Below the pieces are notes generated by a model. That model saw only the letters and a list, made by a program, of their open reading frames with translations. It searched no databases and was not told the origin of the DNA. DNA of 14,478 nucleotides from DATGSF01 sp035302865. GTDB taxonomy: Bacteria; Bacteroidota; Bacteroidia; Chitinophagales; Chitinophagaceae. This document shows, in pieces, positions 8,446-14,478 of this stretch; position 1 is the stretch's first letter; the number at the start of each line of letters is the position of its first letter. The stretch spans positions 1 to 14,478 of the forward strand of contig DATGSF010000190.1 in the NCBI GenBank assembly GCA_035302865.1. The letters run 5' to 3'. The position numbers were made by a program, and so were the translations under genes.

Positions 8446-8453
8446 CAAACTAA
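8446..8453 (-). promoter_or_regulatory. Possible -7 box of the small-protein gene
   Basis: On the minus strand TTAGTTTG differs from TAnnTTTG at one position and lies 18 bases before the ATG at 8427. TTTG copies of the tetranucleotide repeat at 8471-8474 and 8475-8478 lie 17 and 21 bases upstream of it, a suitable distance for a -33 element. The assignment is tentative. Confidence 0.35.
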
Positions 8454-8463
8454 TATCACAAAT

Positions 8464-8491
8464 AAACAAACAAACAAACAAACAAACAAAC
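8464..8491. repeat. (AAAC)7 simple sequence repeat in the promoter region of the small-protein gene
   Basis: Seven perfect AAAC units (TTTG/GTTT on the gene's strand) end 36 bases before the ATG at 8427. Tetranucleotide repeats of this length can change by slipped-strand mispairing. Each unit contains TTTG, the core of the Bacteroidota -33 element, so the tract may overlap the promoter itself. Confidence 0.95.
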
Positions 8492-8578
8492 TTAATTAGT
8501 TAAAATAAATACAACAAAAAGTTAAACTTACTACTATAATGTAATTGATTAAACATTTAATACATTTTCAATAAGGTA

Positions 8579-9370
8579 TTATTTTTCCTTTCTTGGATAA
8601 ATAATTAAAGGAATAGGTGAATTATAAGCTATTTTTTTTGTTACACTTGGAGAAAACAATCGTTCCAATACTCCATAAGTTCCCACCAAATTAATCAAAA
8701 CTTGAAATGAATTTTTATTAATATAATCCAAAATTAAATCCGCTACCTGATTTCCAGATGGAAAATGATAAGCTGGTTCAATATCATCAAACATTGCAAA
8801 CATTTCGCGTAAACCTTGATATACTTGTTCTTTTTCATCCCTTCTATTACCTACATTAATAATAGTTAATTTTGCTTGATGTTCTTTAATGAGGGCTTTA
8901 ATTTCTTCATAGGGTGTAATCTCTATTAATTCAGGAACAAATGGCAAAGCCAAAGCTGCCTGTTCTATTTTTTGATAAACAGTATTTTCAGGAATTATCC
9001 ATATAGGTGTAGAAACACATTGCATTAAATTAAACACTTCACTTCCTATTAAATTTTGCCCTATTTTATTTTTACCTGTAATTCCCATAAATATAAAAGC
9101 TAATCTTTGCTCTTTCTCTATATTGTTAACAGTCAAACTTAAATTATAGTCACTTATTGTAAATTGAAATGAAATTAATTCTTTGTAGGAACTAGTAAGA
9201 TCTTCCATTTTTTGTAAAGCATTTTTCTTATTCTCCTCATACTCCACACTATGCAATAATATTACTTCATCCACTTTGTTCTCCATGGCGTATGCAATTC
9301 CATATTTAAAAGCATCTATAGAATTTTTATAAAAATCAATTGCTATTAAAATAGTTTTCTTTGTAGTCAT
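8579..9370 (-). CDS. Tandem-domain universal stress protein (UspA family)
   Basis: This cytoplasmic protein of 263 residues has two Usp domains (about 1-128 and 133-260), the arrangement common in Bacteroidota. Domain 1 opens with TKKTILIAIDF, with the usual acidic residue after the first strand. It carries a complete nucleotide-binding motif G-2X-G-9X-G-S at 96-110 (Gly96, Gly99, Gly109, Ser110), so it should bind ATP or a related nucleotide. Domain 2 keeps Gly230 and Gly233, but Val243-Thr244 replaces the final Gly-Ser/Thr, so nucleotide binding there is doubtful. The frame extends to an alternative start at 9451, but the ATG at 9370 fits the family N-terminus. The gene is divergent from the sulfur transporter pair and lies 151 bases upstream of the small-protein gene on the same strand. 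No convincing terminator separates the two, so read-through into the cassette is possible. Role: stress and survival modulation, not more precise. Confidence 0.88.
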   Translation of the reverse strand: MTTKKTILIAIDFYKNSIDAFKYGIAYAMENKVDEVILLHSVEYEENKKNALQKMEDLTSSYKELISFQFTISDYNLSLTVNNIEKEQRLAFIFMGITGKNKIGQNLIGSEVFNLMQCVSTPIWIIPENTVYQKIEQAALALPFVPELIEITPYEEIKALIKEHQAKLTIINVGNRRDEKEQVYQGLREMFAMFDDIEPAYHFPSGNQVADLILDYINKNSFQVLINLVGTYGVLERLFSPSVTKKIAYNSPIPLIIYPRKEK

Positions 9371-9478
9371 TGCCTTCTTTTTTATATAAAATAAATAGGG
9401 ATTTCCTTCTCTGTGACTAAAGTAACGAAAATTAATGAAAAGAAGTTGCAATTTTGCTTATCTAAATAAGAAATAATC

Positions 9479-10042
9479 ATGTTAGAATTTATTAAACAAC
9501 CCTGGCCTTGGTATATTGCAGGTCCTTTGGTGGGCTTGACAGTCCCCGCATTATTGCTACTTGGAAATAAATCTTTTGGGATAAGTTCCTCTCTTAGGCA
9601 TGCTTGTGCTGCTTGTTTTCCAGCAAATATTCCCTTTTTTAAATACAATTGGAAAAAAGAAATCTGGAATTTAATTTTTGTATTGGGAATATTTATTGGA
9701 GGCATTATAGCTATGCAATGGTTATGGGATCCTAACCCTATTCAAATAAATCCAAATTTGGAACAAGAATTGGCAGGATATGGAATTACAGATTATAATC
9801 ATTTAGTTCCATTAGATTTACTTACCTGGTCTAATTTATTTACTCTAAGAGGTTTTATTATAATGGTTTTAGGTGGATTTCTAGTAGGATTCGGCACTCG
9901 CTATGCTGGTGGTTGCACAAGCGGACATGCCATTATGGGGATTTCAAATTTACAATGGCCCTCATTAGTTGCTACTATTTTCTTTATGATAGGTGGATTA
10001 ATTATGGCTAATTTTATTTTACCTTTTGTATTAGCACTATAA
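9479..10042 (+). CDS. YeeE/YedE-family sulfur (thiosulfate) transporter, N-terminal half
   Basis: This inner-membrane protein of 187 residues matches the first half of the YeeE/YedE (TsuA-like) family, members of which take up thiosulfate or related sulfur compounds. Hydrophobic segments lie at about 12-29, 62-83, 122-142 and 160-187. The family's cysteine signatures are visible: HACAAC at 41-46 and GGCTSGH at 144-150. In TsuA such cysteines line the pathway and relay the thiosulfate. Single-chain homologues are about twice as long, and the missing half is encoded 41 bases downstream. The ATG at 9479 gives the conserved start MLEFIKQPWPWY. It is divergent from the stress-protein gene (108 bases between starts), and the spacer has a CTTAT/ATAAG imperfect palindrome at 9457-9470 just before the start. 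The substrate is inferred from the family. Confidence 0.88.
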   Translation: MLEFIKQPWPWYIAGPLVGLTVPALLLLGNKSFGISSSLRHACAACFPANIPFFKYNWKKEIWNLIFVLGIFIGGIIAMQWLWDPNPIQINPNLEQELAGYGITDYNHLVPLDLLTWSNLFTLRGFIIMVLGGFLVGFGTRYAGGCTSGHAIMGISNLQWPSLVATIFFMIGGLIMANFILPFVLAL

Positions 10043-10083
10043 AAAAAAGAGAACTATTAACATATTTAAAATTTAAAATTATA

Positions 10084-10563
10084 ATGCAAAATAAAGATAT
10101 ACGCAAAGAAGATGCGATTTGTGTAAATGAAAGTCAAATAGAACAAAAATGGTATCATAATATCCGTTACCTTATAGTAGGTATTTTGTTTGGAATCGTA
10201 TTTGTAAAAGCGGAAGTGATAAGCTGGTTTAGAATACAAGAAATGTTTAGATTTCAATCCTTTCACATGTATGGGATTATTGGAAGTGCAATAGCAGTTG
10301 GTATGCTTTCCATATTTTTGATAAAAAAATTCAATATAAAAACTATTGATGGAGAACCTATAGTTTTATCACCAAAATCATTTAATAAAGGACAAATATA
10401 TGGAGGTTTATTATTTGGTTTTGGCTGGGCACTCACAGGAGCATGTCCAGGTCCTTTATTTGCACAAGTAGGAACGGGAGCAACTGTAATTTTAATCACA
10501 ATCTTAAGTGCTATCGCAGGTACTTGGGTATTTGGATTTTTTCGAGATAAATTGCCAAGATAA
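10084..10563 (+). CDS. YeeE/YedE-family sulfur transporter, C-terminal half (DUF6691-type)
   Basis: The 159-residue membrane protein completes the split transporter. A hydrophilic N-terminal stretch (about 1-26) is followed by membrane segments at about 28-48, 61-81, 104-120 and 131-152. The hallmark GACPGP is at 119-124 with Cys121 and corresponds to the conserved cysteine motif of the second half of TsuA-like proteins. Such two-gene forms (PmpA/PmpB-like) often stand near rhodanese or persulfide dioxygenase genes; none is seen here. The 41-base spacing and shared direction, with a strong terminator just after the stop, indicate a two-gene operon. The hydrophilic N-terminus has one extra cysteine (Cys13), of unclear meaning. 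Confidence 0.87.
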   Translation: MQNKDIRKEDAICVNESQIEQKWYHNIRYLIVGILFGIVFVKAEVISWFRIQEMFRFQSFHMYGIIGSAIAVGMLSIFLIKKFNIKTIDGEPIVLSPKSFNKGQIYGGLLFGFGWALTGACPGPLFAQVGTGATVILITILSAIAGTWVFGFFRDKLPR

Positions 10564-10585
10564 AATTGTATTTAATTCTAATTTT

Positions 10586-10642
10586 AAAGACTTATTACGC
10601 CTTCAGAATGACTGACGCATAATAGGTCTTTTTTTATTTTTT
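10586..10642 (+). terminator. Rho-independent terminator of the sulfur transporter operon
   Basis: Arms 10586-10600 and 10617-10631 form a 15-position stem with one G-U pair and one mismatch. An inner TCAG/CTGA pair (10603-10606 with 10612-10615) lengthens it. A T-run with a single A (10629-10642) follows. It starts 22 bases after the stop of the second transporter gene. Confidence 0.9.
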
Positions 10643-10700
10643 AAAATTTCTCAAATTAATATATTGTTTTTCATTAATTTTAACCACATTAATTAGAATT

Positions 10701-11390
10701 ATGACGAAATTATACCCTCTTTTTCCTGCTATTATTGCTTTATTTTTCTTGAACTCTTGTTCTGCAATTAAATTTGGTAACAAAAATGAATTAGAATCTG
10801 GTTATTATAAAAATTCCGAATCAGAAAAGGTTTATATACACGAAGAAGAGGAAAAAATTTATCTTTTTGAAATAAAAGAAAATAAACTAGAATTAAACCA
10901 AATAATTGAAAATAATATAGAAGCAACAGAGATAGCAACTGATTATTCATTTCGAAGAAACTCTTTTGATATTGATTTAATTTCCATACCTATAAAATAT
11001 AGATTTGCGAATGAATATCTTCCAGCACAATTAAATACTGCTTTAAGTGCTGCTATATTTATAGGATTTAGAAAAGATTTTCATAGTATTAAATATGAAG
11101 CGGATTTATTTGGCACACAAAAAAGAAGTGTATCCAACCTTGGTTTTTCTTTAGGCATTTTATCTGGATTTAGCCATGTTGATATTAATGAAACAACTAC
11201 TCAGTTTTTACAAGAAAAGGAATATGAGGGAGTAGCATGGATGAATGGCATTAATGGCATCGTTGGTTGGAATCAATTTAGTTTTGGTTTAGTGCTAGGA
11301 TTTGATTTTCTATTAGATCAAAATAAAGATATATGGATATATAACAAAAAGCCATGGATAGGTTTTTCTATAGGATTAAACCTCAATTAA
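10701..11390 (+). CDS. Lipoprotein with barrel-like C-terminal half, function unknown
   Basis: No family is recognised. The 229-residue product begins with a lipoprotein signal peptide ending in FLNSC, with the lipidated cysteine at 20, so it is likely anchored in the outer or inner membrane. Residues about 25-80 are strongly charged and polar. From about 85 to the end the protein alternates short amphipathic strands with glycine/aromatic content (SFGLVLGFDFLL near 196-207, then a terminal WIGFSIGLNLN), as in small outer-membrane beta-barrels. This combination of a lipid anchor and a barrel-like domain is slightly unusual. The gene is flanked by the transporter terminator upstream and a 278-base spacer downstream, so it is probably transcribed alone. 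The start at 10701 is the only ATG that gives a proper signal peptide. Confidence 0.75.
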   Translation: MTKLYPLFPAIIALFFLNSCSAIKFGNKNELESGYYKNSESEKVYIHEEEEKIYLFEIKENKLELNQIIENNIEATEIATDYSFRRNSFDIDLISIPIKYRFANEYLPAQLNTALSAAIFIGFRKDFHSIKYEADLFGTQKRSVSNLGFSLGILSGFSHVDINETTTQFLQEKEYEGVAWMNGINGIVGWNQFSFGLVLGFDFLLDQNKDIWIYNKKPWIGFSIGLNLN

Positions 11391-11587
11391 TTGTTTTATA
11401 GCTTTACTATATTTCTTTCCTTAAATATCTGCTTTTAGCTATTTTTAGCTTAGTAAATTCTTGAAAGATTAAATTAATATTTCTTTTTACATGAAAAAAG
11501 TAGTAAATTTAAAAACAAATAGAAATCGAATTAGATTTAAGATGCAATAACATCTATTTAGCAGAAGACTTGGTTCAAGCTAGGTTT

Positions 11588-11646
11588 TTAATACATTAAT
11601 TGCAGATTTTTTCGTAAATTCGCAAAGCCTTATTGATACATTAATT
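11588..11646. repeat. 14-bp imperfect direct repeat upstream of recQ
   Basis: TTAATACATTAATT at 11588-11601 and TTGATACATTAATT at 11633-11646 differ at one position, are offset by 45 bases, and flank the proposed promoter box of recQ. This could be a regulator-binding pair or chance in AT-rich DNA. Confidence 0.4.
11615..11622 (+). promoter_or_regulatory. Putative -7 box of recQ
   Basis: TAAATTCG matches TAnnTTTG at all but one fixed position and lies 46 bases before the recQ ATG. No clear TTTG is seen at the -33 distance. Confidence 0.4.
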
Positions 11647-11668
11647 TTTATAAAATATTTCTCAACAG

Positions 11669-13894
11669 ATGAGGACAACAGATAAGAAGATGGTTTCGGA
11701 AAACTTACATTTAAACAATGCTTTAAAAGAGCATTTTGGTTTTGATCAATTCAAAGGAGAACAAAAAGAAATAATAGAAAGCATACTAAACAAAAATGAC
11801 ACTTTCGTTATCATGCCCACAGGAGGAGGGAAATCTTTATGCTACCAACTTCCTGCTTTAATCTCAGAAGGAGTAACAGTAGTTATTTCCCCTTTAATCG
11901 CTTTAATGAAAAATCAAGTAGATTTAGTAAGAAGTTTTAGCGAAAAAGAACAAGTCGCACATTTCTTAAATTCCAGCTTGACAAAAGCACAGCAAAGGCA
12001 AGTAAAAGGTGATTTAGAAAATGGAATAACTCGTTTATTGTATGTAGCACCGGAAACTTTAACTAAGGAGGAAAATATAGAATTTCTTTCTGGATTAAAT
12101 ATTTCATTTTTTGCAGTCGATGAAGCGCATTGTATTTCAGAGTGGGGACATGATTTTCGACCTGAATATAGAAAGCTGCGCGAAATGATGAAAGAAATAG
12201 GTAAAGATATACCTATAATAGCACTTACTGCAACAGCTACTCCTAAAGTACAAGACGATATTGTAAAAAATTTGGAATTAGAAAACACTAATACTTTTAT
12301 TGCTTCTTTTAATCGTCCCAATCTATATTACGAAATAGTACCAAAAATAAATAAAAATCAAACTTTGCGACATATGGTTCGCTTTATCTCTAAAAACAAA
12401 GGTAAAAGTGGTGTTATTTATGCTTTAAATAGAAGAACAACAGAGGAATTAGCTGCTATGTTAATGGCAAATGGTATTAAGGCGGTTGCATATCACGCTG
12501 GTTTAGAAAGTGGATTACGTGCAAAAAGACAGGATCAGTTTTTAAAAGATGAAGTGGATGTAATTGTTGCAACGATAGCCTTTGGAATGGGAATTGATAA
12601 GCCAGACGTACGCTTTGTACTACATTATGATGTTCCAAAATCTATTGAGAATTATTATCAAGAAACAGGACGAGCTGGAAGAGATGGTTTAAAAAGTTCT
12701 TGTATTCTATATTATTCTTACAAAGATGTAGAAAAACTTGAACATTTAATGCGCGACAAACCTTTAAGTGAGAGAGAAATGGGAGCCCAACTTATTGATG
12801 AAATGTTGGCATATACTGAATCGGGAGCTTGTAGGAGAAGATTGTTATTGCATTATTTTGGTGAAAAATCAAATATAGAAAATTGTGGCTATTGCGATAA
12901 TTGTATTAATCCTAAGGAGCCTTTAGATGTAAAAGATAGTGTGAAAATCATCTTGGATGCAGTAAAGGAATTACATGAAAAAGTAGGAATAAATTATTTA
13001 GTAGATTTTGTTCTAGGAGTTAAAACCCCTCAAATTATTACCTATAAGCATGATCAATGTAAAACTTTTGCATCAGGACAAATAATGGAAATGGATGCTC
13101 CTTTTTGGCAATCACTTATTCGCCAAATGATGCTTGAAGGCTTTATCCGCAAAGATATTGAAGAGTATGGCTTGATAAAAATCACTAAAGAGGGAGAGAA
13201 GTTTTTAAAAAATCCATTTGCAATTAAAGTTCCTCTAAATCATGAATATAGAGATATGGATGAAAGCGATTTGGAAAACGAAGTTACAAATGAAACAGAA
13301 CACTTGGATCCGGTTTTGTTTGAAGACCTAATGAAAATAAGAGAAAAGGTAGCAAGAAAACATGACATTCCTCCTTATACTGTATTTTTTGAACAGTCTC
13401 TAGAAGATATGTGCTCCCTATATCCTACGAATATGGAAGAGTTACAAAGAATTTATGGGGTAAATCAAGGAAAAGCTTTAAAATTTGGAAGGCCATTTAT
13501 TAATCATATTGCAACTTATGTAGAAGAACATGATATCATCAAACCAGATGATTTTGTCATGAAAAATGTTGCGAGTAAAAGTGGTATCAAAGTATTTATA
13601 ATTCAAAATATTGACCGACAAATTCCTCTTGAAAATATTGCTTCTGCCAAAAATCTTAGTATAGAAGAATTGATTGAAGCAATGGAAGAAATTGTTTATG
13701 GTGGTACTAAATTAAATGTAAATTACCTCTTGGAAGATATTGATGAAGATGATTTAGAGGAAATTTTAGATTATTTTAGAGAAGTAGAAGAAGATAACCT
13801 AGAAGAAATTTGCGCAGAATTCAGTGATTACGATATTGAGTACGAGCAATTTCAACTTATTCGCTTAAAATTCTTAAATGATTTTGGATTTTAA
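11669..13894 (+). CDS. recQ: ATP-dependent DNA helicase RecQ
   Basis: RecQ is a 3'-5' DNA helicase that acts in recombinational repair and at stalled forks. The 741-residue protein has two RecA-like domains with motif I PTGGGKS ending at 56, DEAH at 151-154, the aromatic-rich loop after it (CISEWGHDFRPEYR), motif III ALTATAT at 185-191 and motif VI QETGRAGRDG at 331-340. The zinc site is complete: Cys388, Cys406, Cys409, Cys412. A winged-helix RQC domain (about 420-525) and an HRDC domain (about 545-620) follow. Residues 623-741 form an extra C-terminal region with a helix-turn-helix-like part (about 640-690) and a very acidic stretch, as in longer Bacteroidota RecQ proteins; E. coli RecQ stops soon after HRDC. 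All catalytic residues look intact. The first ATG at 11669 is used; ATG at codon 8 is an alternative. A NUDIX gene follows after 16 bases. Confidence 0.97.
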   Translation: MRTTDKKMVSENLHLNNALKEHFGFDQFKGEQKEIIESILNKNDTFVIMPTGGGKSLCYQLPALISEGVTVVISPLIALMKNQVDLVRSFSEKEQVAHFLNSSLTKAQQRQVKGDLENGITRLLYVAPETLTKEENIEFLSGLNISFFAVDEAHCISEWGHDFRPEYRKLREMMKEIGKDIPIIALTATATPKVQDDIVKNLELENTNTFIASFNRPNLYYEIVPKINKNQTLRHMVRFISKNKGKSGVIYALNRRTTEELAAMLMANGIKAVAYHAGLESGLRAKRQDQFLKDEVDVIVATIAFGMGIDKPDVRFVLHYDVPKSIENYYQETGRAGRDGLKSSCILYYSYKDVEKLEHLMRDKPLSEREMGAQLIDEMLAYTESGACRRRLLLHYFGEKSNIENCGYCDNCINPKEPLDVKDSVKIILDAVKELHEKVGINYLVDFVLGVKTPQIITYKHDQCKTFASGQIMEMDAPFWQSLIRQMMLEGFIRKDIEEYGLIKITKEGEKFLKNPFAIKVPLNHEYRDMDESDLENEVTNETEHLDPVLFEDLMKIREKVARKHDIPPYTVFFEQSLEDMCSLYPTNMEELQRIYGVNQGKALKFGRPFINHIATYVEEHDIIKPDDFVMKNVASKSGIKVFIIQNIDRQIPLENIASAKNLSIEELIEAMEEIVYGGTKLNVNYLLEDIDEDDLEEILDYFREVEEDNLEEICAEFSDYDIEYEQFQLIRLKFLNDFGF

Positions 13895-13910
13895 AAGAAT
13901 CTCTTAGTTT

Positions 13911-14478
13911 ATGCATGAGGAGCTTATATCAAAATTAATAGAAAATAAAGATAAAAAACTGCCGGGTTTGGACGCACAGCAAAAAATGATGTTGCACAGA
14001 GACCCGGCATATAATCCTCATGTAAATAACGCGAGAGATAGTGCTGTTCTTATTCACCTCTACCCTAACTCCTTGAATCAAACAGAAGTAATTTTTATTA
14101 AAAGAACATTATTACCCGGCTCTTCGCATAGCGGTCAAATAGCTTTTCCAGGAGGAAAGAAAGAAAAAACAGATTCTGATTTAAAAGAAACAGCTTTAAG
14201 GGAAGCATGGGAGGAAATTCATATTCTAGAGATAGAAACCAAAATAATTCGAGAACTTTCTCCAGTGTATATTCCTGTCAGTAATTTTAAAATCCATCCA
14301 TTTTTAGCTTTTGGAAAAAATAAACCAGTTAATCTTAAACCCGATCCACTAGAAGTTGAACTTATTTTAAATGCAGAATTAAAAAGTCTTTTCCAGAATA
14401 AGGCCACAGAAACCATAGAAGTTTTTCCGCAAATTAATATGAAAGTAAATGCTTATAAACATCGCTCACATATTATTT
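13911..14478 (+). CDS. NUDIX hydrolase, probable CoA pyrophosphatase type (C-terminus cut by window edge)
   Basis: This cytoplasmic hydrolase is likely to cleave CoA or related nucleoside diphosphate derivatives to phosphopantetheine and a nucleotide. 189 codons are present, open to the window edge. The NudL-type signature upstream of the Nudix box is visible (IKRTLLPGSSHSGQIAFPGG, residues 63-82), followed by the box with Arg97-Glu98 and Glu101-Glu102 (REAWEE), the metal-binding core. The usual Gly of the box is His104 (EEIHI); this position also varies in known CoA pyrophosphatases. The N-terminal motif LPGLDAQQKMM (17-27) is typical of Bacteroidota members. The ATG at 13911 is 16 bases after the recQ stop, so the two are probably co-transcribed. 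A second ATG at 13915 is out of frame. Confidence 0.9.
   Translation, partial: MHEELISKLIENKDKKLPGLDAQQKMMLHRDPAYNPHVNNARDSAVLIHLYPNSLNQTEVIFIKRTLLPGSSHSGQIAFPGGKKEKTDSDLKETALREAWEEIHILEIETKIIRELSPVYIPVSNFKIHPFLAFGKNKPVNLKPDPLEVELILNAELKSLFQNKATETIEVFPQINMKVNAYKHRSHII

Larger units (their letters stand above)
11391..11668. other. 278-base AT-rich intergenic region between the lipoprotein gene and recQ
   Basis: No gene of normal length is seen. It holds a 19-codon reading frame at 11491-11550 (a basic peptide starting MKKVVNLKTN and ending FKMQ), a small CTTG/CAAG hairpin at 11569-11579, a near-consensus promoter box at 11615-11622 and an imperfect 14-bp direct repeat. None of these except the promoter box has support beyond the pattern itself. 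No clear terminator for the lipoprotein gene is present. Confidence 0.6.

Noticed and set aside
8464..8491. AAAC repeats as a CRISPR-like or mobile-element signature
   Set aside because: Units are 4 bases with no spacers, target duplication or transposase nearby; it is a simple sequence repeat.
8539..8567. Bulged AT-only hairpin after the stress-protein gene
   Set aside because: All stem pairs but the outer ones are A-T, a five-base bulge interrupts it and no T-run follows, so it is too weak to call a terminator.
9417..9424. TACTTTAG on the minus strand as a promoter box for the stress-protein gene
   Set aside because: It misses the consensus at one fixed position, and the nearest TTG is 24 bases away, longer than usual.
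9382..9705. 107-codon minus-strand frame across the start of the sulfur transporter gene
   Set aside because: It overlaps the conserved membrane segments and cysteine motif of the plus-strand gene and does not resemble a protein family.
11914..12321. 135-codon minus-strand frame inside recQ
   Set aside because: It is the antisense shadow of the RecQ helicase motifs and has no recognisable protein features.
13960..14009. Perfect 8-bp inverted repeat TGCCGGGT/ACCCGGCA near the start of the NUDIX gene
   Set aside because: It lies within coding sequence with arms 34 bases apart, and the codons encode the conserved LPG and DPA residues, so it is probably incidental.

Overview
The window is AT-rich and gene-dense and most likely comes from a Bacteroidota genome, probably the Flavobacteriia or a near relative. 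Supporting signs are a type IX secretion sorting domain (type A), Bacteroidota -7 promoter boxes (TAnnTTTG) in front of ftsK and the ABC exporter gene, start sites without clear Shine-Dalgarno sequences, and a RecQ with a long acidic C-terminal extension. No rRNA, tRNA, insertion sequence or CRISPR array was seen. Both window ends cut through genes.

Layout. From 1 to 3007 (minus strand) lie an ABC exporter half-transporter and, 7 bases after its stop, a DAACS-family Na+/acidic amino acid or dicarboxylate symporter that runs off the left edge. A short divergent promoter region separates this pair from ftsK (3137-5626, plus). ftsK converges on a minus-strand run of genes. Between them is a 214-base stretch holding a cluster of small stem-loops and a good minus-strand terminator.

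From 8427 down to 5841 (minus strand) is the accessory part of the window. It encodes a small exported 115-residue protein with exactly two cysteines, a 493-residue exported protein with a thioredoxin-like N-terminus whose only two cysteines form CSSC, and a 229-residue type IX secretion cargo. The small gene is preceded by seven perfect AAAC repeats in its promoter region and followed by a 12-bp perfect hairpin. The layout recalls Bacteroidota cassettes in which a small exported peptide (NVEALA type) is paired with a propeller or thioredoxin-like partner. It is the best candidate here for an undescribed system, but its function is inferred only.

A tandem-domain universal stress protein (8579-9370, minus) lies upstream of that cassette. 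Divergent from it are two plus-strand genes (9479-10563) that together form a split YeeE/YedE-type thiosulfate/sulfur transporter, ending at a strong rho-independent terminator. A monocistronic lipoprotein with a barrel-like C-terminal half follows (10701-11390). After a 278-base intergenic region come recQ (11669-13894) and, 16 bases later, a NUDIX hydrolase of the CoA-pyrophosphatase type that runs off the right edge.

Most of the window is housekeeping: chromosome segregation (FtsK), recombination and repair (RecQ), nucleotide or CoA clean-up (NUDIX), transport and stress response. The exported Cys-protein cassette is the exception.
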